Below, piece by piece: positions 1 to 12,178 of a stretch of 64,000 nucleotides of DNA. This stretch comes from Ceratodon purpureus (taxonomy: Eukaryota > Streptophyta > Bryopsida > Pseudoditrichales > Ditrichaceae): assembly GCA_014871385.1 (NCBI GenBank), contig CM026421.1:28064435-28128434 (forward strand), in the 5' to 3' direction. The notes under the pieces were generated by a model. It was not told the origin of the DNA, ran no database searches, and saw only the letters and a list, made by a program, of their open reading frames with translations. Numbering within the stretch: the stretch's first letter is position 1; each line of letters starts with the position of its first letter. The position numbers and the translations under genes are program-made.

Positions 1-3000
1 TCATCTACTGTTCAGACTCCTCTGCCTCGTGATGTGAAGGTTAAGGTAGAGCCTGGCTTGGACACTCCTAATGTAACACCAGTCATCTCCCTCTCGTCAG
101 ATGAGGAGACTAGTCCCGTCAAGGCATCACCTGCTTTGCCAAGGGAGACTACGGTATCTAGCACGCCAGCTACACTACCAGAGAAATGTGCCAGTACCTC
201 ACAGACATCAAGGGATGAGACTGTCAATGTATTGCCACTCATTAGGACACTAGCTGAGAGACCCGGGAGGAAAAATATTCTGAAGAGAATAGATTTCTCC
301 ACGGTTCGTCAGGAGAAGGTGGAATACTTACCTGCAGTCTTCAACAACAATGTGATATTTGAGCTTCCTCCAGTTGGTGACGGGGCTTCCAAGACGCAAG
401 CGAAGGCTATGAAGGGGATGGACAAGCGGTACGACGGCCACATTTGGACGAAAACAATCACTACCAACATCACTAACGAATTCGGCCTGTCGTTCCGCTA
501 TTCCAGCTGCGTTGGTTGACTGCGCTGCATCAACAAAGAATGTGAATTTCTCAACCGTCGACCTCGAATCGTTGAGGTAAACGAGACTGAGTTTGAGGGT
601 AGTACCCTTCAAGCTTTTACAGTGAATCAGCCACCCCCAACGGATGCAACACTTGTCTGCAAGGTATATAAAGAACCTCCTGCATGCATTGCAACATGCG
701 GAGCCAAGATTTATTATGTTCTAGGCAAATCCAACCAGACTAGGGCATGTATCCATCAAGGAACACATAATCATCCAGTGAAGGTTGGGGACTATAGAGA
801 CACTAAGGAGGAGATCAATAGCTTGATTGAAGAACAGGTGGAGAATACTCCCCGGGCTACGAAGAGCGCCGTTGTCTTGGAGGCCAGCAAGATTCTGATT
901 GGGAACTACCTCCTACAGCCTGAGGACGCACCACCGAAGAAGCTCACTATGGAGGAGCTCATTCCTGTACTTGACCGGTGCAAGGACATGGCTTCCCCAA
1001 ATATCCGCAACAAGGTGATGACGTTCAAGCGAATTGGAAGGTACGGAGTGATGGACGCCATCACCAAACTCCGTGGGATCAGTTTGTGGGCCTTCGTCCA
1101 GGAGAACAAGTTCCCGGGCCAAGGAGCTGACAGAGAGAAGGTCTTCGTCTTCAAGATGTCAGAAGTTGGGCCGGGTTGCGGTGTCGACTTAGTCACCAGA
1201 ATGCAACCTGGTGGGGATCTTGACAATGCTTGGATTATGTTCGACCACGTGAAGCGTGTACGGGATTGGTCCACGATGGCTTGCCATGTATATGACGCCA
1301 CCTACTGTCGCGTCATGACGATTGCAAGTTGCGACATGCAATCCGAGGACACTGAGGCTCAGCTGGTCTTCTGGAAGAACCTAAACAGCGTTATGGAGAG
1401 GAATGGCGTTGCAGCGCCAAACTTCAAGGGCTTCATGGCGGACAATGCACAAGCAAATTGGAATGCGGTGCGTATTCTCTACGGAAACGGCAACAAAGAA
1501 GACAAAATGGAGGATCGGGAAAGGTCATGCTTGTTCCACTGGACCCAGAATATGGTCCAGTACACGGACAAGTACTTCCCCGAAGAGCACCGGGAACAGC
1601 ACAAGAAGATGTGCAACCAGTATAGGACAGCAACGACTTTGACAGAGGCAGACACTCTTTATCACGCGTTGCAGGCATGGTGGATATCTACTGGAGTCCT
1701 GGGAGAGAAGGCCCTAACCAATCTGGGGACTTGGCTCGCATTCTGGCACCACCGCTATCGTCAATGGGGTGGATTCATGTCTGCGGTATGATGCTACTAA
1801 ACCCTACTGCTGTACTTGTTTTCTGTAGAGGTAAATTTACTCGACATCACTTCTATAATTGATCCTAATAATTGTAATTGCTCAAACTGCAGAAATTTAC
1901 TAAAGAAGAACTCACAGAGATGCCGACCTGTAACCTCGCCGAAACAGTTCACAATAAGTGGTTACAAGCATCAGGTAACAACGGCAGCGACCTCTATGTT
2001 GCGACTGTGGACGATTACGTTCGGGGCTTTCTGCAGGTTGTAAACTACTACCAGTTCCTGAAAGGAGATGTAGGCGGAACTGGACCTTCAAAGAAAGAAC
2101 TCAAGCTTCGCATGGCAGAACGATTGGCGAAGAAAACAGGAAATCCTAAAGTCCTTAAAGTTCCCATGCTGGATATGCCTGGTGCAGATGAGTTCTGCAC
2201 CCGTGAGCCTGTCCTGGCCGGAGCAGAGGTGTTTGGATCACAGAAGCGTAAGGCGGATGTCCCCATCGGAGCTGACGAGGAGTCACACCGACCAGACAAG
2301 GTTAACTTCTCACGTCCTAGAGGTGTTGGACGCAACGTTCGAGCTCGCACTGTCCAGCTGCCCATCATCGTCGAGGACGATTCTGAAGAAGAAGAGGCCC
2401 AAGAATCTCCCGCCCAAGAAGCTTACTCGCCCCCAACGTCTCCTGTGAACGAGGTCGGCGTTCGCCATGTCAACGCTGTTGAAGAAACCAAGGTTGATGT
2501 GAAGGAGTGGCACATTGCAAGACTTCACAAAGCTTCTGCAAAGTGCTGCTGGGCCCAAAGAGCTGGTACAAAAAAGAAGTGCACTGAGAGAATTGTCAGA
2601 GGCCCAAACTTCACTGCTGCACCGACCTACACCGGAGTTTGGACAAACTATCGCAGGAATACGGTTGAGAGGACAGAGTTTTTCTTCTGCTCCGATGATA
2701 TTGAGCGCTGCGTGAAAGGCACGAGGCGCAAGTGGGTTGCACACTACTCCAAGGACCTCGAAGTGCCGCCGATTCCAGAGGTGTGGCCCGTAAAACTAGG
2801 TACTAACCTGAAGCTTAATGAGATCCTCGCCTTTGAAGCTGCAGGGTTCCAACTCCCGCCGAAGAAGCCTGTCTCCCCAAGACGTCTCTTCTCGTCTGCT
2901 CCGCCTCCTGCAAACCTCGCTTCATTGCCGATTCCAGCAGAGGCTGACCGCTACCCTGGTAAGCGAGATGGGAAGATGGTCAAACGCACAGCAACTCGAC

Positions 3001-3377
3001 CTAACCCAGCACAGAGACTCTCCATGGGCTCCTCTCAGTCCCTCAAGGCTCGCCTCCGTTCCATCACCATGATACCTCATCCAGGCCATGGTTGCATCAT
3101 CGGGCTGGATTCGGGCGTTGCTCCAAACATCACACAGTACAACATCACCATCACCTCTTACCCGAGTTGCACTTGTCCAGCATTCAAGAAGACGATGACT
3201 AAGTTTCGAGGTAAGATACAGTTTTCATACTGTAAACATATTTATTACATCCTTTTAAAGGTCTGCAACCGTAATCCGGAGGCCGAGCTTTTCATCCATG
3301 CGCCTACCTTTAGTTTCAACGAAGTCAAGCTAGTCCTAGAGAGCGGAATCTTGACACACCCCTTGGCCAAAAAATAG
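1..3377 (+). pseudogene. MULE (Mutator-like) transposase, left end missing, one in-frame stop
   Basis: Reads as one protein in two exons, 1-1785 and 1893-3377, joined in phase 0 by a 107-bp GT-AG intron. The frame is open at base 1, so the N-terminus lies outside the window. Order: acidic/Ser-rich leader; a zinc-finger-like segment (CINKEC near 535, HQGTHNH near 757) as in WRKY-GCM1/FLYWCH-type N-termini of MULEs; an RNase H-like transposase core with YDATY (Asp codon 1294) and MADNAQ (Asp 1441), followed by CLFHW; then a C-terminal SWIM finger (CTC at 3168-3176, CKH at 3231-3239). A TGA at 517-519 interrupts the frame inside the zinc-finger region, while the frame stays open and family-like on both sides, so I read it as a nonsense mutation. 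Family identification is firm; activity is doubtful. Confidence 0.82.
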
Positions 3378-3630
3378 GAGGCACTATACTATTATGGTCT
3401 CAAGTATGCATAGTAGACAGTGGTACATGCGGATACTTAGATGATTGAATTTTTCCTTGTACTGAGTCAGCAATACAAATCTCGTATTGCCTATTTCAAT
3501 ATAAAGGTTTTGTCATTCACATTTATTACGTTGTATTACAATACCATTCATTTCAACAAGTGGCATTTGTTATTTATATCAACCCACAATTGGACTGTAC
3601 TCACTCCTTGAATACATTCAAATATAGATT

Positions 3631-4047
3631 TTATTCCTTGAACTTAATGCGTTTAGGTATCCCCTTCGCATTTTCAGCACAATCACGAACTACCTCCTGC
3701 ACTACAGGACAAGCTACATTGACATTCATTGTTCGTTCCCTAATTGGCACTTGTCGTGGGCGGGGACGTTTCAACAATGGAATAGCTTCACTCTTTCCAC
3801 GTAATGCCTCCCTAGAATAAGTCCCCGGTGGAATCTTCCCGACCTTGGAGTATGCATGAGGTGCGAAAGGGACAATCGGTTCTTCCTGGGGAACTACGAG
3901 AACGCGTGGCTCTTCTACAGCCACTATGTCTCCTATCACATCTATTGTTGCTTGCACGCCATCATTTTCAGAATGCCCTTCGTTGCACCCATTCAACTCC
4001 TCTTCCCCCTCGACCTCCTCATACGGATGAAATCGGCCTTGAGGACA
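3631..4047 (-). CDS. hypothetical basic-tailed small protein (exon?)
   Basis: An open frame of about 139 codons, convergent with the MULE transposase and ending 254 bp from it. It has an acidic stretch, then a Pro/Arg/Lys-rich tail with evenly spread composition (PPGTYSREALRGK, RPRPRQVPIRERT). There is no in-frame ATG near its left limit, so it would be a 3' exon or the start is elsewhere. I do not recognise it. It could be a second MULE-borne gene or a chance frame. Confidence 0.3.
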   Translation of the reverse strand, partial: CPQGRFHPYEEVEGEEELNGCNEGHSENDGVQATIDVIGDIVAVEEPRVLVVPQEEPIVPFAPHAYSKVGKIPPGTYSREALRGKSEAIPLLKRPRPRQVPIRERTMNVNVACPVVQEVVRDCAENAKGIPKRIKFKE

Positions 4048-4450
4048 TCACCAAGTGAGATAGTGGTTTCCCCGGCAACTTCCATATCACAACACGCTCT
4101 TCTTGGAACTTGATTCAAGAAGAGCACGAACAAAGAGGATGAGAGCTTCTACTGCCTCTACTTAAATATTGAGGAGGTAGATGCTCGGCGCCCTTGAATA
4201 GTGGGATATATAAGAAGGTTTAAAAATTATAACACTCCATGGCATGAGTAGGTTTGTCATCACTGTTTTGATTAATTTGTAGACAAAATACCCTAAACCA
4301 TCAATGGAGAGTGAACTAGAAGGTCTTTCAAAAGATAAAAGATAAAAAATGAAAAGGTAAAGACTTAGAAGATAGTAAACTATAGGACGAATGAAAAAAA
4401 AAAAAGTGATTAATAAAAGTCGAAACGAAAGAAGATAAAAGATGATTACA

Positions 4451-4524
4451 TATATATATATATAAATATATATAAATATATATATATATTTAATTATATA
4501 TATATATATGTATATATATATATT

Positions 4525-4559
<35 letters not shown>

Positions 4560-4581
4560 TTATATATATATATATATATAA
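4451..4581. repeat. (AT)n microsatellite
   Basis: Long runs of TA dinucleotides broken by TATAAATA and TATGTATA variants. It sits in an AT-rich, A-biased stretch (4380-4870) with no supported gene. Confidence 0.95.
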
Positions 4582-4889
4582 AATTGAAGAAAAAAAAGAA
4601 AACAGTGTAAAATAAACTAAAATTAATGATAATAGAAAATAAAAACAATGAAAAGATAAAAGGTATGAAAGTTGAAAATAATTAAAAAACGATTAAAGAT
4701 AAAAAGAATAAATGATAAGAAAGAGTTAAAAGATAAAATGTTAAAAAAAAATTAAAAATTAAATAAATATAAGATAATAAATGCAACTTCTAGATGATGC
4801 ATTAATAATACCGTAAATAGTATTTAAAATTAAAACCAAGAAGTGAATAACACAAATGAAAAATCAATATTATCAGAAATAGTGAATTC

Positions 4890-5085
4890 CAGTCCACGGT
4901 TATAGGGTCATAATTATTACCAAAAATAGTAATATTCTCCGAATATTCTAAAAATATTCTGAGAATGTTCAAATTTGCTAATAATAGTTTTTATTTTTAG
5001 TAATAATATTACTGTTTTTAGATTTAGACCTCTATTTTATGCTCGTCGGTCACCAAATCTCCGCTCGCCGCTCGCCGCTACCATA
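4890..5085 (+). promoter_or_regulatory. composite module, copy A: TCCACGGTTATAGGGTC + AT-rich + CGCTCRCC repeats
   Basis: TCCACGGTTATAGGGTC at about 4893 is followed by about 140 bp of AT-rich DNA and then tandem CGCTCGCC units near 5063-5080. The same order occurs at 12056-12178 and, inverted, at 63000-63119. Here it lies directly upstream of the first exons of the ParB-like/methylase gene, with a GTAAGT donor at about 5132. A promoter or element-end role is inference from position. Confidence 0.35.
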
Positions 5086-7522
5086 CAAGCTACCCCCCTG
5101 TGCGCAACGAGCGACCCAACGAGCCTGAATCTGTAAGTGCTTCAATCGTCTTCTTCTCAAGTTATTACTTAGGATTCGCGGAGTTTGAAGAAAGAGCAGT
5201 GGCTCGAATCTGTAGCCATTTGGTTACCATTAAAACCCTAGACATGGATTCATGAATTCAGGAGAATTGGGTGGGAGGATTCGAGGAGGGAGGCAATCTT
5301 GAGACTCTCAATGCAGTAGAAGAAGCTACCGCTCCACTGCAGTCAACGATTACAGCAAGGGGAACTACGACTTCCGTTTTGGTGAGTCCCTTTGTATTCC
5401 TCTCGTTTGCGATGTTCTAACTTCGATAATGTGGTTTTGTAGGTGCTGAGAGGATGGGGTTGTGAGTGAGCTGACTGCTTGAAAATTGTTTGCGCAGGCA
5501 TCGGAGGGGATAGTAGAAGGTGATGGCTGCGCAGACATAGCTGCTACTGGTGGATCACAAGCATTCGAGTTTTGTGTACATGGTGATCATGATGGGACTT
5601 TTAATTGTGTTTTATGGTTTCTGAATGCTAGGTGGTTCTCTAAATATGAATTATATACTAATTGACACATTGTATGTCATGCAGGTAAATCAGCTTGGAG
5701 AATACCCGAGAGAGGAGCAGACTGTTTTCCAAGAGGTGGAGAGAGACTTGTCGATTTCCAATTCGAATTCAGTCAAGGTAACCAGCCCATCACATCGTGT
5801 ATGCGAATCATGTGTATCTCCTCGTAGACATTGAGCCCTTCGAAATGCACCCTGCTAGACTTGGTAGAGGACCCGGAACTGCTCTCATCCCGAAACTTGT
5901 TGTCCTCTCGGTGCTGCAATTGCGATATTAATTGAGCTCCTTCTTTAAGCAAGTCACCTGAGCAGCAGCTGCTGCCAGTTGGTATAGAAATTACGTAAAC
6001 GGAGAGAAGTGCCTTTTGAAAACCGCTCAGCTGGAGAGACTTGCTGAATTCACACACTAAATTATTCAAAGCTAATTATGTTGTACAGCCAATAGAACTA
6101 AAATCAGTTCCATCTATGTTGGATAATGTTGTGGGCTCACATTATAAGTGATGGTGATTGCAGTAGAAGCTGCAGTGCAAGTCGATCGCTTTGGGCTAAC
6201 ATGTTTTTATTGTTGGTAAATGCAGATGAGCTGTAGCCAGGGCATGGAAGAGGTGCGCAGCCCGTCTTCGGCCATGGACTGTATCGACGTGGGTCTTGCC
6301 GAAATGGAAGATCAGCTCCGCAAGGCTGTCAAGGGAAGTTCACATGTTGCTCTCCAAGATGCAGTTGACATACCAGGCATGGAGATTGATGTGCCATTGT
6401 GCAAGATGATACCTATGAAGGATGTGAGGGAGCCATTGAAGACCGACATACAGAAGCTAAAGGCCGAATTCAGCCACGGATACAAGCGAGGTTCATCGTG
6501 CTTCTATCTATCACTGAAGAGTTTTAGGATGGAGGAGTCAATTGTCACCGAGGCTGACAGGTCATCCTGGTCCGATTTATGGCGAAAGGAGGACCTTGAA
6601 TTTGAAGCACGTTTGCTGTCAAATCCAGACTTGAAGAAATACTCCAATCGCTACTTCTATGTATGGGACGGGAATCATCGCCATATTGCTTGGTCTGAAT
6701 TGATCAATTCTCTCCACAAGCATGATGCTTCTTTCCATGTTTCAGCCCGTTCAATCATCATCAACGTCACGCCGGCAAATTGCAATATGTTGTTGCATGC
6801 CATGACAGATTGGAACAAGTAAGTAATTCATTAAGTTTAAACTCATGAGTGACTCAAGTATATGAATGTTTTGAATTCGTCTCATTTATTTAATTTACAA
6901 ATGTTTGATAGTTCAATTTAATGGATTGCCTGTCGACTTCTTGCAGAAAAAATGAAGTAGACCATGTTGTTCAGCATTGGACCCATGAGGTGAAGCGGGT
7001 CCAACAGCTAGGTCTGTTGGATTTTGACCAGTTGAAGGGTCTGGTGAAAGATGAAGATTTGCAAGCAAGCATCATAGAGTGGGGGCGTATGAAGAACAGA
7101 AAGTGGTATCATCTCTTATATGATGCATTCATTGACTTCTTATACGAGGTGAGAATGTTTAATGGATTTAAGTTGTCAAATATTTATCATTACTGACCTC
7201 ATCTATTGTCAAAGCCTATACACTAACAAGTAATTTATGTATTTTAGAGAGAAATATCAGCCGCCCAAGAGGAAGCTATCCGAATCTACAGGGACTCATT
7301 AGTCACAGGTCGCGGAGAGGACAAGATGGGAAGTCCTTCAGAGCTCCTTGCCGTTGCGAAGAAGGCAGTAGCGGCGAAGAAGACATCCCTCTCCAATAAA
7401 TTGGACCAATACTTGGCCATTGCCAACCCAGCTAATGGCGAAGGCATCTTAAAAGAGGTATTTTTATTTCCATAAATTATCACAGGGCTCCTGTTTTTTT
7501 TCTTCCATTCAGATTTCGATTG

Positions 7523-8050
7523 TCAAGTTCGTTGCCTCTCGGTGCGGCAATGGGCTGGTTGCATGGAAATTATGTGTGTAAAGTATGTGCTGCCTGGGTC
7601 ATGTGGGAGAGGCTGCGTACTGGATGCACGCAGCTGGGGTGGGTTTTGTTTGAGTTTGAGTCAATATTGGAGCTGATGCGTGCATCCAACACGCAGCCAA
7701 GCAATGTGTTTTTTTTTTTTATTGTCGATGTCTCTCAGCTCGGGTGGGGGTCTGAGCATGGTTTTGTAAAAAAAGCAACCCCACAGGGCACCCCCGGAGG
7801 TTCCCTTGGATCCGAGGGGTGCTTGGAGGTCTGCGTTGCACTTCACTTTTTTTTGTTTTAAGCCCTCCGTGACTGAGCTCGGCTCATGGTGTTTTTTTTT
7901 TTTTTCTGAGTTTGTTTCAAGTTCGTTGCCTCTCGATATGGCAATGGGCTGGTTGCATGGAAGTTATGTGTGTTAAGTATGTGTTGTCTGGGTCATGTGG
8001 GAGAGGCTGCGTGCTGGATGCACGCAGCTGGGGTGGGTTTTGTTTGAGTT
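7523..8050. repeat. 134-bp direct duplication inside an intron
   Basis: 7523-7656 and 7917-8050 are near-identical direct copies (TCAAGTTCGTTGCCTCTCG to GGGTTTTGTTTGAGTT) with about ten substitutions. A shorter related piece (GGATGCACGCAGCT) follows near 8110. Both lie in the 1-kb intron 7459-8465 of the ParB-like/methylase gene. No coding potential is apparent. Confidence 0.9.
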
Positions 8051-9779
8051 CGTTTGTCAAATTGAATCATGTGGGTGCGGTCATGGGCTGTTGCTGCGTG
8101 CACCTTAGCCTGGATGCACGCAGCTTACTCTGGGGTGTTTATTGAATCAAACGCTTGCCTCTCACCGAGGCATCTACATGCTTATTTTTTGTTGTGATTT
8201 AATATAGATACGCGCTGTTTTGCTTTCGCCTACTTTGCGAAATTTGTTCATTAATGCCTGCTTAATGTAGGCTTTGGGTCCTGTCTGATGTTTACTGCTT
8301 GCTGCAAGCAGGAAAGTTTTTTCGTCAATTATTAATTTCTCACTCGAACATGATTTTGTTTGTGAATATGTTCTTCGTTATGTTCTCTTCAAAGGAACTA
8401 TATTTTTGTTAGTGTGTATGTTTTAGAGGTCTACCTGACTCAAATGACTGTTTACTTTTCTGCAGATCATTCGCCATTTTGATGTTTATCAGAGCGACGC
8501 AGAAATGACCCCGGAGAAGTTGCAACTTTTTGCAAGCGCCAAGGTTGCTCCCAAGTACAAAGAGAGATGGCTAAAGTGGTGGAACATGAGCAAGCAGAGT
8601 CGGGTGGAGTACAACTTTCCTCCAACACCAGCTTCAGATTTAGTTCTTCGAGTCTGATTGATCAAGCAGCCTTCTGGGCTGGGGTAAGCACAATCATTAT
8701 TTCTCCTATAGATTGAATTGATCTATGTCTTCTAATGTTGCAATTGAAACTAATACCACATTCTTTCTAATGTGATGGATTCTAATATTTTTGGTTTGTT
8801 TCTTATCCCGCAGTTAGAAGAAGAGGCTAGCCTTCGTTATGCCAAGATTGTAGAGGAAGATATCATAGTTCTGAGGACACAGGATTTACCTAATCCTGTA
8901 GATGATATTCGCTCGTGGATTGAGGCTCATTCTCTGACTCCTTGGGGGAAGGCCTTTACTGGTTTCTTCCCTAAGGCTGGCACTTTTACCAAGAAAGAGC
9001 CATTTCTCAACCAAGCAGGAGCTGAGAATGCTATGAAGAGGGTTATATTGAGGTACTTCTGGAGGGAGTTGGTAGTTAAGGGTGCCATTGATAGGAATGA
9101 TATTCCAAGAAATGGGTGGATATTTCTAGCTCTGAGTGCATTTTTACAGATTATCAGAGGAGGCATTTTCGAGCTCCACATCTCCACTAATGTCCCTGGT
9201 ACCTTGAATTGAAGGAGAATGAGAAGTGTCCTGGGGATGAGAGAGCTTTGAAGGCTAGCTCTGACAACTTGGTGCTGCAGCTTGGAGATGAGAATACCAT
9301 GAATTTGGAGGAGAATGCCTTGGAGGTTGGTGATGATGCTTCTCTTTCTGAGAAGCAAAGGAAGAAACTAGCAGAGAGGAAGGCAAAGGCTGAGGCAAGG
9401 ATGAAGGAGAAGGAGGAAGGAGTCAAGCTCAAGAGAGAATTGGTAGCAAGGAACAGGGAGCTGGCCAGGCTTGTTTTGAAGGAAGGGCCAGAGAAGATGT
9501 TGACTCATGTTGGCATTTATCCTTCAAGCAGCAGCATGGCTGCTGCCATAGTTCTTGTAGCTCCTCAGGTGCCTCTTTTTTCTACCCCCATGCCTTCTCA
9601 GACTATCTACACCATTCCATGCTCGCAGTTGGATGAGGTAGACACTAGGGTTGAGATCATCAATGACTCCCCTATGGGCATTTTGGAGCTGTTTAATGAT
9701 CTATCAGAGGGGGATGAGCCTGAGGTTTGGATCAAGATCAAGGATTGGATCAAGGAGAATCTCGGTAGCAAGGCTAGGA

Positions 9780-10718
9780 ACTTTGGAGGTGAAGAGGCTG
9801 AGGCTGCTGTGGACCTCATCATTTTTGATGTTCCAGAGGATTTACCAGTTTGAGGTTTAGGGCAGGATGGTGAGATTCCATTCTGGAACAAGCACCCCAA
9901 GATTTCAGCAGGGAAGAAAATGGAGTCTTCATGGATTAAGGCCCATTTTGAATTTGCTATGCAGTTTCTGCAGGATGATGGAGCTTTGATTGTATTCTAC
10001 CCTGATTCAAGGTTCATTTCTAATGAGCTTATTTTCTGGGCAGAGTGGACTAACTTTCAGGAGGAGGCCAAGTGGTTTGCAATCAATGGCCTGCCATTGA
10101 CTATTCCAGACCGTTATCCACGGGAGCACAAGACTTTTATGGTCAAGTGCTTCATCAAGATGGAGAATGCGGAGGAGGGTGTTCCAAGGTCTAAGTTCCA
10201 ATTTCATGATAGGGCTGAGCTTGGTGCCCAAGGCATCAAGCTCTCCACTGATGGTCACTGTACTAATTTGATTATTGCAGATTCTCTGACTTATAATTCA
10301 GAGACAAGTTTGCCATTCAGAGGTCCTAGAGAGAAGACTTCTAACCTCTTGCAGGCTCTGATTGATCTCTGCACTGTAGAGAATGACATTGTCATGGATC
10401 TTACAGCTTCTACAGGTATTTTTTAGTCTTTCTGTTTTGTGATTGTTGTTTTTTGTATTTCTTTTTATTCTTTAATCTCATGCAATTGAGCTTCGATTTG
10501 TCTTCAGGTGCTTCCATTCAAGCATCGAAGAGTCTGCGGCGCCATGTCATAGGCTTTGAGTATGACACCACCTTGTACAAGCAGGTGTTGTTGCCTCTTT
10601 TTCCAAGCGCGGAAGAGGTTGAGTCTGCTCCAATTCCTGTGCCATCACCAAAGAAGAAACGTGCCATTGAATCAGATGATGAGCCTGAGAGGAAGACAAC
10701 CCCCAAGCGTTCTTGTAA
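9780..10718 (+). other. permuted N4/N6 amino-methyltransferase domain
   Basis: This is the most conserved-looking part of the 5498-11098 gene. The catalytic-like strand (DLIIFDVPED) comes before the SAM-binding strand (DLTASTGAS, then GFEYD), which is the order of beta-class DNA amino-methyltransferases (Pfam N6_N4_Mtase). The loop between them has NELIFWAEWTNF, TIPDRYPREHKTF and SLPFRGPREKTSNLLQALI, the last matching the usual segment before motif I. Motif IV reads DVPE instead of DPPY or SPPF, so catalysis is uncertain. The TGA at 9851-9853 falls just after it. Confidence 0.65.
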
Positions 10719-11387
10719 GTAAGTCTCTACATTCATTTGACATTTGTTTATTTGTTTAAAAAAATTTAGTTCAATATTTATTAAACTGTGAAATTGTCAT
10801 GTGCAGTCGGAAGAAAGCGTTGAAGAATGACATTGGTGGCTCTATTATCTCGCGCCATCTTAGCAAGATAAAGAGTCCAATTAGACCTTTAGAGCTTCCA
10901 CATTATGCAGAGATGCAGGCTCAAGCTTATTTAGCTGCTCCTTCTCCATCTATTTCATCTGACAGAGATAGCATTTGTCGTGATGCTGAGATTTATCTTG
11001 ACATAGCTGCAGAAGTTGCCAGAGTGGTATTATCTAGTGATAGCGATTCTTATGATGGTTGGATTGGTACTTGTAGCGATGAGGAGATGTCTACTTGATC
11101 ATTGCATATTTACTCTATATTGTTATGTTTTCCCTACTTATATATTATATGATAGCTTTGGCTTTGGATTTTATATTTTGCCTTAACCTCACTTTACTCT
11201 ACTTTTGTGTGAATTTCTCTACCGGCCATATATTTTAAATTGACTTCATACATGATTGAATTATAAAGATGGTACTAATTTTTTAAGAAGTTGAACATTC
11301 CTAGGTTACAGCTTGAAGGCATCACAATATAATGTGGTTTTCTTAAAACCTTTCTCATGTATTTTTCCCTGCCCTATTATGCAAATA

Positions 11388-11437
11388 CCCCTAGTAATTA
11401 CTTGGGGTACTTGGGCACCCCTAGTAATTACTTGGGG
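11388..11437. repeat. tandem pair of a 20-bp near-palindrome
   Basis: CCCCTAGTAATTACTTGGGG occurs at 11388-11407 and 11418-11437, a 30-bp period. Each unit is self-complementary apart from one mismatched pair and could form a hairpin. It lies about 300 bp downstream of the methylase gene's stop. Confidence 0.9.
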
Positions 11438-11599
11438 TCCCTTACAAACACAAATCCCAAGTCGGTTTTAGGAGTAATTAACTCTCAGTTAATTAATTCT
11501 GCACCTTTAAATCAGTCATCCAACACTTGGATGAAAAATTAGTCATCCCAAAAAACTAGAAGCCACATTCATCTACAATAGCCGTTGTGTATATCCGTT

Positions 11600-11935
11600 C
11601 TTCACCTAATTTTCTTTTTTTTCTTTTTTTTATCTTTCTTCTTTCTCTCCTATATGTATTCATTCATTTTTTATTTTTTTATCTTTTTTAGTTAATTCCT
11701 TTTTATGTTTTTTTTTTTTTTAATTTTTTTTTTTTTTATGTATTCGTTGTTTTTTATCTTTCGTTGTTTTATTTATATTTCTTTCTTTTCTTCTTATTTT
11801 TCTTCAATTTTTTATTTTTTCCCCCTATATTCATTTTCATTATTTATTTTTAATCTATTTTCTTTCTTTCATTTATTTATTTTTTTCTCTTTTCTTTTTT
11901 TTTCTTTATTTTTATTTTTTCCTCTTGGTCGTCAT
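11600..11935. repeat. poly-T/TTTC low-complexity tract
   Basis: About 330 bp of T-rich sequence with runs of T and TTTC or TTTA units. It contains no credible gene; open frames here encode only Phe/Ser/Ile/Tyr runs. Confidence 0.9.
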
Positions 11936-12055
11936 GGCTTGGGATTGATAGGATATATGAAAAAATAATCATAATTTATTCGGGTATGAATCGGGTGTAA
12001 ATTTTTACATTTATCAATTTAGAAGCCATTCTTTTTAGAATATACCTTAAAATAC

Positions 12056-12178
12056 TTTCCACGGTCATAGGTCCCATATCTGCCATGTCATGCAAAATCA
12101 TCTCAAAATATCAAATAAATAGTAAAAAATTTGAAAATTTAGTGCTCACCGCTCACTACTCACTGCTCACCGCTCACA
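12056..12178 (+). promoter_or_regulatory. composite module, copy B
   Basis: TTTCCACGGTCATAGGTCCC is followed by about 70 bp of AT-rich DNA and then tandem CTCACCGCTCAC/CTCACTGCTCAC units at 12148-12178. It has the same layout and orientation as 4890-5085. The sequence just downstream (12180-12690) is GC-richer but shows no recognisable gene. Confidence 0.35.

Larger units (their letters stand above)
5498..11098 (+). pseudogene. ParB-like + beta-class N4/N6 amino-methyltransferase gene, frame-damaged
   Basis: Supported exons: 5685-5777, 6226-6818, 6947-7148, 7248-7458, 8466-8683, 8814-10415, 10508-10718 and 10807-11098; 5' exons near 5254-5380 and 5498-5581 are likely but unsure. Exon 6226-6818 has VREPLKTDIQKL and then YVWDGNHRHIAWSEL, the GxHR signature of ParB/sulfiredoxin-fold domains. 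A charged coiled coil (about 9209-9480) precedes a permuted methyltransferase fold: LIIFDVPED (motif IV position), DDGALIVFY, then VMDLTASTG/ASIQASKSL and VIGFEYD (motif I, SAM binding) spliced across 10415/10508. ParB plus N6_N4_Mtase is a known prokaryote and phage pairing. Damage: TGA at 8655, a frame change near 9205, and TGA at 9851. Motif IV lacks the usual aromatic residue. It is either a decayed element gene or a divergent family. Confidence 0.66.

Noticed and set aside
5773..6069. 98-codon minus-strand frame
   Set aside because: Lies mostly in an intron of the plus-strand ParB-like/methylase gene and has no partner exons or motif.
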